Shown one piece after another: positions 56,226-63,532 of a stretch of DNA of 64,000 nucleotides. Source of the DNA: Pedobacter riviphilus (lineage in GTDB: Bacteria; Bacteroidota; Bacteroidia; Sphingobacteriales; Sphingobacteriaceae). The notes under the pieces are model-generated. The model had not been told where the DNA came from. It was given only the letters and a program-made list of their open reading frames with translations, and ran no database searches. Made by a program: the position numbers and the translations under genes. How positions within the stretch are numbered: the first letter of the stretch is position 1; each line of letters starts with the position of its first letter. The stretch spans positions 2,914,001-2,978,000 of the forward strand of contig NZ_CP061171.1 in NCBI RefSeq assembly GCF_014692875.1. Reading direction: 5' to 3'.

Positions 56226-57364
56226 TTATAAGAGAAGTGTTTCAATGCGGTGCGCCATTACCATATTTTGTTTTTTGCTATAACTGAAAATAGTAAAATG
56301 GCCATCCTGAGAGGCTACCAAACCAATAGACTGTGGCTGATCGTTAACAAACTGTGCCACAGAAAAATGCCGCGTACCACCAAGTTGTCCTGGATAAAGA
56401 ATTTTATCTTCACCACCAACAATGGGCTCCGAAAATGCAATCTGTTCTACCGTTGGTTTACCTTTAGCACGGCCGATTTTTGCACCAAATGCAATCAGAT
56501 CAAATTCTTCGTTGATGATTGTTGCACCATCAACCGCTGTTAAACCCGCCAAATGATCAACCTCGCGACGCACAGCCCCCTGCGAAAAAATTTCGCTCTG
56601 ATTACCGCTCTGTTTCGCCAGGTTGGATAATCCACAGAATGGAGGTTCTATCAAATACTGTATCGGGTGGATAATCGATTCTTCCCATTTCGTATCGCCT
56701 TTCGGCACAATTAACAAGGCTCCCCCCGACCATGCGCACGCATGGAAACCGAAAATTGAATCAAAATATTGATCGGATCATTCCAGCTGGCTAAAACAGT
56801 GAGATCTAACAAGGCCTGTAAAATAGGCGGGCAATCCTTATTCGTACAACTTCTATCGTCTACAATGCGGATCTGCTCCCCTTTTAGCACAGCAACGTTG
56901 GTAAACTTACCAATGCCATAAATCCTCCTGTGTTTAATTACAATTAATCCAGGTTCCGAAACATCAACCACAAAACAAAAGTTCGGAATATTAAGGGTTG
57001 TGCCCCAGATATAAAGTTCGCCATCTTCTTCCCAAACGCCCAGATGGATACCAGAGCGTTCAATCCCAGGTGCTATTTTGGTTAAGGTATTGGCATTTAA
57101 TGCTAACTTTTTGGCAAAATGCAATGGTTTCGAGGTTTGTTCAGGAGGTAAAAAAGCAATCGAAATCCGTGGCGAATGCCCCTCCTCCTTACGTAAGCTG
57201 CTCCAAAAAGCAACATCAATTATTGCTTCAATTATTTTTTGACCTGGTTGAGTAGCCAAATCTATCTCACCTTGTGCAATTGCATTTTTATGCAATTTAA
57301 CAAAATGTTGCTCAATAGTTGCTGCAATCGTGTTTGCCGCTTTGTAGGTAGGCTTGTAACTCAT
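56226..57364 (-). pseudogene. DACNV-domain putative sensor protein, single frameshift
   Basis: Reads MSYKPTYKAANTIAATIEQHF at the start, FCFVVDVSEPGLIVIKHRR in the middle, and after the shift LLIVPKGDTKWEESIIHPI, FGAKIGRAKGKPTVEQI, GGTRHFSVAQFV and AHRIETLLL. This resembles the predicted DisA-like sensor domain DACNV, related to diadenylate cyclase folds. G-G-T-R-H resembles the cyclase nucleotide loop. One C is missing in the run 56722-56727. 3n+2 bases; one added base gives 379 residues. Cytosolic, role unknown. Confidence 0.75.
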
Positions 57365-57743
57365 GTTCCGAATTTAAGCCGAATATTTCGATTTTTGAAT
57401 ATCCTAAAGGTTTGATTTTGGTAAAAAAACACAGACATTTTTACCACAGACTTTCACAGATGAACACAGATATTTTTGATGTTCTTTTTACCGCAAAGCG
57501 CACAGAGATAAGATTAACCACAAAGACGCAAAGAACACGAAGTTAACTGTATATTTGAGCGAATATTAATTCACTCAAGTGTCTCTTGTAGTAGAAAAAA
57601 GCGTTGGTTCATTGGGCAATTGGTAAGGAAAATGACTAGGAATTGTTTCCATGAACTCCGTGTTTCCGTGGCAAAAAAACTAAAGCACTGGGGGCAAAAC
57701 CAAAAAATTCACCCCCATCTTACCGTTAATCCTCAAAAAAGTC
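57365..57743. other. Gap with decayed repeats, no gene
   Basis: Contains stretches such as accacagactttcacagatg and accacaaagacgcaaagaac that look like low-complexity or decayed repeat sequence. No frame or RNA fold is convincing. Confidence 0.6.
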
Positions 57744-57751
57744 TATTTTTG
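57744..57751 (+). promoter_or_regulatory. -7 promoter box of DUF3822-rsmD unit
   Basis: TATTTTTG ends five bases before ATG 57757: a probable leaderless transcript. Confidence 0.6.
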
Positions 57752-57756
57752 TTTCA

Positions 57757-58563
57757 ATGAGTAACAACAGTCTCTTATTAGTCGATCCGGATTTTAAAGC
57801 TGATGCATCTGCAAACTGCCATTTATTATTAAAAATAACGAATGACAGCTTTTCTTATGCTGTGGTAGGTAAGGGTACGGAAGAGATTAATATTATTTTT
57901 GATAAACAAGGCTGTGAAGATGTACAGAAAGAACTAAAATCTGCATTCGAAACCGATCGTTATTTATCATTAAACTATGCAACGGTAAAAGCGGCAATAC
58001 ATACGTCGAATTTTATTTTTATCCCTGATGAATGGTTTGATGGCGAAAACCTGACCGTTTATTCAAAATATTTAGGTTCCGATGCTAAAGTTTATACTAA
58101 ACACAACGATAAGCTGGGTTTTAATACTATTTTTTGTTTAGATGAGGATTTGAAAGCAAATTTGCCTGAAAAAACAGATTTATTTCCCCAGTCTGAACCC
58201 CTCATGGCTTTATTTAACCATTTGGCAGACGAATCTTTATTAATCGATTTTACAGCAGTATCTTTTAATGTATTATACATAAAAGATAAAAAGATTGTTT
58301 TTCAAAACCATTATCAATCAGAAAATGCAGAGGAGTTTAATTATTTCCTGTTGTTAATGATCGAACAACTGGATTTAAGTGATACTATTCCCGTTTATTT
58401 ACAAGGAATTATTAACGAAGATGATGAGCATTACAACTGCTTATTAAAATATTTTAACCAACTTTATTTCTTCCTTCCTGCTGGAAAACAAAATAGCGAG
58501 CTATTGGCCGATATGCCTAAGCACTATTTCAGCGGCCTACTTGCTTTAGATTTATGCGAATAA
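57757..58563 (+). CDS. DUF3822 family protein
   Basis: 268 residues. Begins NNSLLLVDPDFKADASANCHLLLKITNDSFSYAVV and has two similar halves (TAVSFNVLYIKDKKIVFQNHYQ), a layout of actin-like ATPase relatives as in pilus assembly proteins, but without clear nucleotide motifs. DUF3822 genes lie next to rsmD in many Bacteroidetes. Here the two overlap by ten bases. Function unknown. Confidence 0.85.
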   Translation: MSNNSLLLVDPDFKADASANCHLLLKITNDSFSYAVVGKGTEEINIIFDKQGCEDVQKELKSAFETDRYLSLNYATVKAAIHTSNFIFIPDEWFDGENLTVYSKYLGSDAKVYTKHNDKLGFNTIFCLDEDLKANLPEKTDLFPQSEPLMALFNHLADESLLIDFTAVSFNVLYIKDKKIVFQNHYQSENAEEFNYFLLLMIEQLDLSDTIPVYLQGIINEDDEHYNCLLKYFNQLYFFLPAGKQNSELLADMPKHYFSGLLALDLCE

Positions 58564-59087
58564 TTGGCGGCAAATTAAAGGGCATCCGTTTGCAGCCCCC
58601 TGCAAATTTACCGGTACGCCCAACTACGGATATGGCCAAAGAAGCGCTTTTCAATATCCTCAACAACAAATATGATTTCGAATCCTGTTCTGTTTTAGAT
58701 TTATTCTGCGGTACCGGAAATTTAACTTTTGAATTTGCCTCGCGTGGCGCAGAAAGTATTTTAGCAGTTGATATGGATTATGGCTGCGTAAACTGGGTTA
58801 AAAATACCGCAAAACAATATCAGTTCGATCAGATTGATGTGCGTAAAGGTGATGTTTTTAAATTATTAAAACAGATGACCGGCGCTTACGACCTGATCTT
58901 TGCCGATCCACCTTACAATATGCCTAACATTCCACAGATTCCGGTAATGGTAAAGGAGCAACAATTGCTTAAGCCTAATGGCTTGTTAATTGTAGAACAC
59001 CAAAGTAACATGAAACTGAACAGCCAGCCCGGCTACACCGAAACCAGAAAATACGGCAATTCATCGTTCAGCTTTTTTGAGTTATAG
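58554..59087 (+). CDS. rsmD: 16S rRNA (guanine-N2)-methyltransferase RsmD
   Basis: 177 residues, class I SAM methyltransferase modifying G966 of 16S rRNA. Signatures: MRIIGGKLKG start, RPTTDMAKEALFNIL, VLDLFCGTGNLTFEFASRGA (SAM site) and FADPPYNMP (catalytic DPPY). Starts inside the DUF3822 gene. Confidence 0.93.
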   Translation: MRIIGGKLKGIRLQPPANLPVRPTTDMAKEALFNILNNKYDFESCSVLDLFCGTGNLTFEFASRGAESILAVDMDYGCVNWVKNTAKQYQFDQIDVRKGDVFKLLKQMTGAYDLIFADPPYNMPNIPQIPVMVKEQQLLKPNGLLIVEHQSNMKLNSQPGYTETRKYGNSSFSFFEL

Positions 59088-59334
59088 TAGTTCAATCGTT
59101 CATTGGTCATTAGTTCATTGGTTAATGGCGCATCGTTAATTTATTTTTAGAATTGAGCACACAGCGCGTTATGGCAGTCTTCAGTCCTGCTTTTCATTGC
59201 AATCAGGCTTAAAATGAGCGGTCTGCTCCAGCTATAGTGCTGCTGAACTTCTTAATGTCCTTAATTTCTTAGCGGTAAAAGATTAAGCCAGGTGTATTAC
59301 GTAAATCTGTGTTTCTGTAGGAAAAAATACCGAA

Positions 59335-59458
59335 GACCCTGAATCGTCATGCTGAATTTATTTTACAAGTAGAAATAGTGTTTTCAATTGTCTTGTAGCT
59401 ACTACGTGGTCAGCATCTTTTAGTATAAAGACCCTGAATTAAATTCAGGGTGACGACC
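59335..59458 (-). repeat. Dispersed repeat (family 4), copy B
   Basis: On the minus strand it begins gtcaccctgaatttaattcagggtc and ends aaataaattcagcatgacga, like 54411-54477 but about twice as long. The 59088-59517 gap otherwise holds only simple repeats (ttcattggt) and the coaD promoter. Confidence 0.55.
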
Positions 59459-59505
59459 GACTTAATTTGAGATGAATCCAACTTCGTCCTTTCGCCATAA
59501 AAATC

Positions 59506-59513
59506 TATATTTG
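59506..59513 (+). promoter_or_regulatory. -7 promoter box of coaD
   Basis: TATATTTG ends four bases before ATG 59518: probable leaderless mRNA. Confidence 0.65.
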
Positions 59514-59517
59514 AATC

Positions 59518-59979
59518 ATGAAGATAGCGCTATTTCCAGGCTCATTTGATCCGATCACTATTGCTCACGTAAACATTTTACAACGTGCCACTCCACTTTT
59601 CGATAAAATTGTAGTGGGTATCGGACTAAACAGTTCTAAACAGAATTTCTTAAGTGCAGAGCAGCGTCTCCAGATTTTACAGACTGTTTTTAAAGGCTAT
59701 CAAAATATCGAAATCCAAACTTACGAAGGTTTAACAGTAGATTTCTGCAGGAAAATTGATGCCAAATATATGGTACGCGGTATCCGTTCAGCATCTGACT
59801 TTGAATATGAAAGAGCCATCGCACAGATCAATCAGACCATGATGCCCGAAGTAGAAACCATTTTACTTTTAAGCAAACCCGAATATTCTGCCATTAGCTC
59901 TACCATTGTACGCGATATTTTAAGAAACCACGGCGATGTAAGTCCATTTGTGCCTAAAGAAGCACTTAAATTTTTATAA
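59518..59979 (+). CDS. coaD: Phosphopantetheine adenylyltransferase
   Basis: 153 residues. Fourth step of CoA synthesis: joins AMP to 4'-phosphopantetheine. Motifs: LFPGSFDPITIAHVNIL (HxGH-like T/H-x-x-H variant, ITIAH), YMVRGIRSASDFEYERAIAQINQ and the end YSAISSTIVRDILRNHGDVSPFVP. Monocistronic. Confidence 0.95.
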   Translation: MKIALFPGSFDPITIAHVNILQRATPLFDKIVVGIGLNSSKQNFLSAEQRLQILQTVFKGYQNIEIQTYEGLTVDFCRKIDAKYMVRGIRSASDFEYERAIAQINQTMMPEVETILLLSKPEYSAISSTIVRDILRNHGDVSPFVPKEALKFL

Positions 59980-60055
59980 TTTTTAGTGATGTAGTGTCTG
60001 GTGCTACGACCTGACAGATAGATGCATTTACATACATATTTCTAATCTGCATTTT

Positions 60056-60079
60056 GTGTCAGATAGAAATATCTGACAC
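60056..60079 (+). repeat. Short tetraloop hairpin (family 2), copy b
   Basis: gtgtcagata / tatctgacac with a GAAA loop. Compared with copy a, the loop-closing pair changes G-C to A-T on both sides, a compensatory change. Lies 75 bases after coaD. Confidence 0.8.
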
Positions 60080-60237
60080 CACCATCATAAACTTCAACCA
60101 CTAAAAAAATGTCAGTCTGGGCAGAGTCGAAGCCTTTTACCCTATCCTTGCTCATCCTCCTTTACAGTAGTTTAATATTATTTAAATTTAAAATGTAACG
60201 TTTTAAAGAATCGGTTACCAATGGGTTATAATATTAA

Positions 60238-60741
60238 ATGAAAGAAGCAGAAAATACATTCCTCACCCTGATCAATCAGCACAAAGCGATTATACATAAG
60301 ATTTCTAAAATGTATATGAACAGTGCCGAAGAACAACGTGATCTGTTTCAGGAAATCGTATTACAGCTATGGAAAGCCTATCCCACTTTTAAGGGCAAGG
60401 CCAAATTTACCACCTGGATGTATCGTGTCTGTTTAAATACAGCTTTAATCTATTTTAAAAAGGACAATAGAAAAGTAGATAAAACACCATTGGATGAAAA
60501 TATTGATGTAATAGATGTAAATGAAAGTGCCGAAAAGGAAGAAAAACTAGCCTATCTGTATACTGCCGTGCAAGAGCTGAATGTGATAGAAAAAGCATTG
60601 ATATTTCTCTTCCTCGAAAATCAATCTCATCGCGAAATTGCCGAAAACCTGGGAATTAGCGAAGTAAATGCACGGGTTAAACTCAACAGAACTAAAGAAA
60701 AATTACAATTCATCATAAAGAAAAACGGTTATGAATTTTGA
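60238..60741 (+). CDS. ECF-type sigma-70 factor
   Basis: 167 residues. Region 2 KAIIHKISKMYMNSAEEQRDLFQEIVLQLWKAYPTFKGKAKFTTWMYRVCLNTALIYFKK and region 4 LNVIEKALIFLFLENQSHREIAENLGISEVNARVKLNRTKEKL. Overlaps the membrane protein gene downstream by 11 bases, which may be its regulator. No TAnnTTTG box in front, consistent with autoregulation or another sigma factor. Confidence 0.92.
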   Translation: MKEAENTFLTLINQHKAIIHKISKMYMNSAEEQRDLFQEIVLQLWKAYPTFKGKAKFTTWMYRVCLNTALIYFKKDNRKVDKTPLDENIDVIDVNESAEKEEKLAYLYTAVQELNVIEKALIFLFLENQSHREIAENLGISEVNARVKLNRTKEKLQFIIKKNGYEF

Positions 60742-61336
60742 CGAAATTAAAAATGAATGGAATACTGAAAGTCCGGAAGGAAACAACATTTCTACCAGCA
60801 TGCTTAAAATAAAACAGGCACATACCCCAATTGATAAAATAAGAGGAAAAATGAAACATGAGTTTTTCTACCAGATTTTCTTTTTGATGCTCATGGCCTT
60901 TGTTCCTTACCTTTTTGGTTTCTCATCGGTAATGAACCAGGTATTTTTAATGTTTTATGCCATCATCTGCGGATTTACAGCTTATTATTTTTTTAAGTTT
61001 TACCTGTTCTATAAAAACTCTTACGATATGAGTTTAGATACACGCAAAAACATCCTCTGGTTTTTCTACGAAATGAAACTGAATATCGAACTGTATAAAG
61101 CCCTCACCTACATTATTGCCTTTATCGGCATCGCATTCATTACAGTTTATTTGTTTATAGAAAAGGCTTCTATTTTCAATAAAATTTTAGCTAAGCTTTC
61201 ACCTGTTTACATCTTATTAAACTGTTTTGTTACCATTCTGATTATTGGCGTCATAACAGAACTATGGGCCTGGTTTTATTACGGAAAATACCTAAAACAG
61301 GTTAAAAAGGTAGTTGATGAGTTGGATTATGAATAA
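60731..61336 (+). CDS. Four-span membrane protein, possible regulator of sigma factor
   Basis: 201 residues: a 50-residue cytosolic N-terminus (NEWNTESPEGNN, then KIRGKMKHE) followed by two pairs of membrane helices (IFFLMLMAFVPYLFGFSS, MFYAIICGFTAYYFFKFY; ALTYIIAFIGIAFITVYLF, YILLNCFVTILIIGVIT). No family recognised. Overlap with the sigma gene start and the exposed N-terminus suggest an anti-sigma role, but no known anti-sigma motif is seen. Confidence 0.7.
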   Translation: MNFDEIKNEWNTESPEGNNISTSMLKIKQAHTPIDKIRGKMKHEFFYQIFFLMLMAFVPYLFGFSSVMNQVFLMFYAIICGFTAYYFFKFYLFYKNSYDMSLDTRKNILWFFYEMKLNIELYKALTYIIAFIGIAFITVYLFIEKASIFNKILAKLSPVYILLNCFVTILIIGVITELWAWFYYGKYLKQVKKVVDELDYE

Positions 61337-61342
61337 TCTGTG

Positions 61343-61366
61343 CAGTCAGATGTTACCATCTGACTG
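61343..61366 (+). repeat. Short tetraloop hairpin (family 2), copy c
   Basis: cagtcagatg / catctgactg, loop ttac. Relative to copy a the outer pairs changed on both sides (gtg/cac to cag/ctg), again keeping ten perfect pairs. Six bases after the membrane protein stop. Confidence 0.8.
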
Positions 61367-61404
61367 ATAAAGGACCAATTCATTGATTTTTAGATGAATT
61401 TGCA

Positions 61405-61462
61405 TGCGTAAGATAGCAATATCTGACACCACAAGATGTGTAGTCGGATGTTACCGTCTAAC
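61405..61462 (+). repeat. Degenerate hairpins of family 2
   Basis: agata GCAA tatct (61411-61424) followed by gacaccac keeps only half of the stem. tagtcggatg ttac cgtctaacg (61441-61462) is a weakened relative of copy c. Decaying or partial copies. Confidence 0.5.
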
Positions 61463-61475
61463 GCTTTGGGAGTTC

Positions 61476-62087
61476 TTACAAAATCCCGCCAGCCCTCAGC
61501 ACATCCATAATTGATGGAAAAGTATTTTTAACTACTGGCGAAATGTGGTTTTTATCAAGCCAAACTGCTTCATCAATGCCTTCTTCTTTTTGAGGAATCA
61601 ATTTTGGTTCGCCTTTAACCTTCATTTTGTACCAGTTAGTTTTCTTGATTACCATTTTAGTCCCAATTGGGTAAACATGATAGGTTTTACAAAGTTTTTC
61701 TTCGCGCTTAAAAACCCTGATTCCACACTCTTCCTCTACCTCACGAACAGCGGCTTCTTTCATTTTTTCACCTTCTTCTAATTTCCCTTTGGGTAGATCC
61801 CACTTTTTGTTCCTAAAAATAAACAAAAAATTACCATTTGCACTCTCTACCAGGCCACCAGCGGCCTTAATAATGGTACAATCTTTCTTTAATTTTTTAA
61901 AGGTTTCCTGAGGATTTTTTGTCAAGAAAATATAACTCTTTTTAGAGCCATTTTTTAGTTTTTTGTAGAACGTTTGCAGATTGAAATCCTGAAATTCTAG
62001 TTGTTGAATTTTTTCTTTTTGCTCTGGCAAAAAGTCTGATATAAACAAAGTGTTATCGTTGATATAAATTCTATAATTTCTTGGCAT
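61476..62087 (-). CDS. NUDIX hydrolase
   Basis: 203 residues. NUDIX box GKLEEGEKMKEAAVREVEEECGI fits GX5EX7REUXEEXGU exactly. Preceded by a 65-residue N-terminal extension (RIYINDNTLFISDFLP, KKLKNGSKKSYIFLT) of unknown role. It cleaves a nucleoside diphosphate linked to another moiety. Substrate not readable. The start at ATG 62087 is clear. Monocistronic. Confidence 0.9.
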   Translation of the reverse strand: MPRNYRIYINDNTLFISDFLPEQKEKIQQLEFQDFNLQTFYKKLKNGSKKSYIFLTKNPQETFKKLKKDCTIIKAAGGLVESANGNFLFIFRNKKWDLPKGKLEEGEKMKEAAVREVEEECGIRVFKREEKLCKTYHVYPIGTKMVIKKTNWYKMKVKGEPKLIPQKEEGIDEAVWLDKNHISPVVKNTFPSIMDVLRAGGIL

Positions 62088-62239
62088 ATATTTTTAACAC
62101 ACATTAAATAGAGAATAGTGCTTTTTTTTTATAGCAACCTGCTCCTTTCCCGATTACATTTAAAGAGTTCTTTCTGCGAAACCTATATATTTTGCAATGC
62201 TCTAAAAGTAGAAAAATTGTTGGGTTATTTATAGGATAT

Positions 62240-62327
62240 AAAAAAAGGTTACAACAATTAATGTTGTAACCTTATCTAAATTAACGCTCTCAATCAAAGA
62301 TTGATGCAAGGCTCTCACCCCTTGCTT
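62240..62327 (-). ncRNA. Candidate small RNA with own promoter and terminator
   Basis: Reading the minus strand from about 62327: stem gcaagg / ccttgc with loop ggtgagag, stem tcaatc / gattga with loop ttt, a short linker, then a 12-bp terminator stem (62245-62256 with 62262-62273) and seven T. A TATATTTG box lies five bases upstream of the expected start (62332-62339). No start codon with a useful frame lies within. About 88 bases long, in the NUDIX/62584 gap (62088-62583), otherwise empty. Confidence 0.65.
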
Positions 62328-62331
62328 GATA

Positions 62332-62339
62332 CAAATATA
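62332..62339 (-). promoter_or_regulatory. -7 promoter box of candidate sRNA
   Basis: TATATTTG on the minus strand. There is no protein gene downstream of it in that direction before the terminator at 62240. Confidence 0.55.
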
Positions 62340-62583
62340 GAATAATTTATTAAACTGATAAAAAAAATCAAAAAATATTTTAGCAATATTAAAACACCGA
62401 CCCTAAACAACTGAAGACTAACAGATTATATTTAAATAAAAAATCTTCCTCCTTCAAAACCCAGATACACTAGATTGTAAAAAAAATGGTTTAATAGTAA
62501 TAATGGAACATTTGAACGGAAAACAGCGTTTATAATTCCGTCAAGGATAAATATTTTTCATAATTTTAGCTTTTTAATCTACT

Positions 62584-63459
62584 ATGCCCATACCTTCATT
62601 ATCAGAAAAAGATCTGGAAGCATACCGAAGTGATCTTTCTAAACCGGAAAAATCAACAGGCGAGCTCTTCATCAAATTAAATGGGCTTTATCAGCGTTTT
62701 GCCAGTAACGAACAGCTTTTGGCAGATTTCGAATATGTTTCGGCACTTAATAGCCTCGAAAATAGCTATGCTTCAAAAAAAGAGCATTTTAACAAAGAAA
62801 TTATTGAGCTTAAAAGGCAGTTTAAACAACTGGATAACCGCATTGTAGCCGCAGAACAGAAACTTCGCCACGGCATCCCCGAAGACCTGTTGGTAATGGA
62901 CAAAATTATTGCCGAACAGGAATCTATTGTAGAAGATCAGGAAAAACTGAACAAAGCCGAAACCCATATTGTAGAGCAGGTACGGAAAATCGATATCGAA
63001 CATGGTAAAGAGCTTCAAAAATTAGAACAGCAACAGAATAACAGAGAAATTCCTTTTAAAAGCAAGTTTTCTGCCTTTAATGAACAGATCAAGAATGCTG
63101 AAAAAGAAATTACTTTAAAAGTTAGCGGTTTTTCGCTCCTTGCGATTATCGGTATTCCTTTAATTATAGATTTATTTTTTGGCATGATAGGCCTGCCTAC
63201 CTTCGCCAAGAATACAAACAACATTATCTTTAACCATTATATTTTTCTGATCAGCCTGATATTGGTCGAATTATTCCTTGCCGATAAAATCAGAAACAGG
63301 ATTTCACGGATATTATCGATATCTTATCTTAAAGATTCGCTGAATACATTGGGTAACCTATTAACCGAAAACGAAAGACAGCTAGCCAAAGTAGAATCCG
63401 AACACCACATCACGCTGTCCGAATTTTTAAAGAAAAATGGAGATGCTTTAAATTATTGA
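62584..63459 (+). CDS. Coiled-coil membrane protein of unknown function
   Basis: 291 residues. The first 175 are mostly coiled-coil (KKEHFNKEIIELKRQFKQLDN, EDQEKLNKAETHIVEQVRKID), then two membrane spans (FSLLAIIGIPLIIDLFFGMIG and HYIFLISLILVELFLAD), then another short coiled-coil at the end. No family recognised. A scaffold or envelope role can only be guessed. Monocistronic. Confidence 0.65.
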   Translation: MPIPSLSEKDLEAYRSDLSKPEKSTGELFIKLNGLYQRFASNEQLLADFEYVSALNSLENSYASKKEHFNKEIIELKRQFKQLDNRIVAAEQKLRHGIPEDLLVMDKIIAEQESIVEDQEKLNKAETHIVEQVRKIDIEHGKELQKLEQQQNNREIPFKSKFSAFNEQIKNAEKEITLKVSGFSLLAIIGIPLIIDLFFGMIGLPTFAKNTNNIIFNHYIFLISLILVELFLADKIRNRISRILSISYLKDSLNTLGNLLTENERQLAKVESEHHITLSEFLKKNGDALNY

Positions 63460-63478
63460 GCCTATCCTTAAACAAAAA

Positions 63479-63510
63479 GGGATTTAGAAATATTGCAATC
63501 TCTAAATCCC
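63479..63510 (-). terminator. Terminator of alcohol dehydrogenase gene
   Basis: Ten-base arms gggatttaga / tctaaatccc (63479-63488 with 63501-63510). On the minus strand followed by TTTTTG. May also stop the plus-strand gene. Confidence 0.75.
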
Positions 63511-63532
63511 CATAATTTTACTCTGGCCTGAA

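Noticed and set aside
56730..56745. Perfect small palindrome ccatgcg-ca-cgcatgg
   Set aside because: It lies inside the DACNV coding sequence and is explained by its codons.
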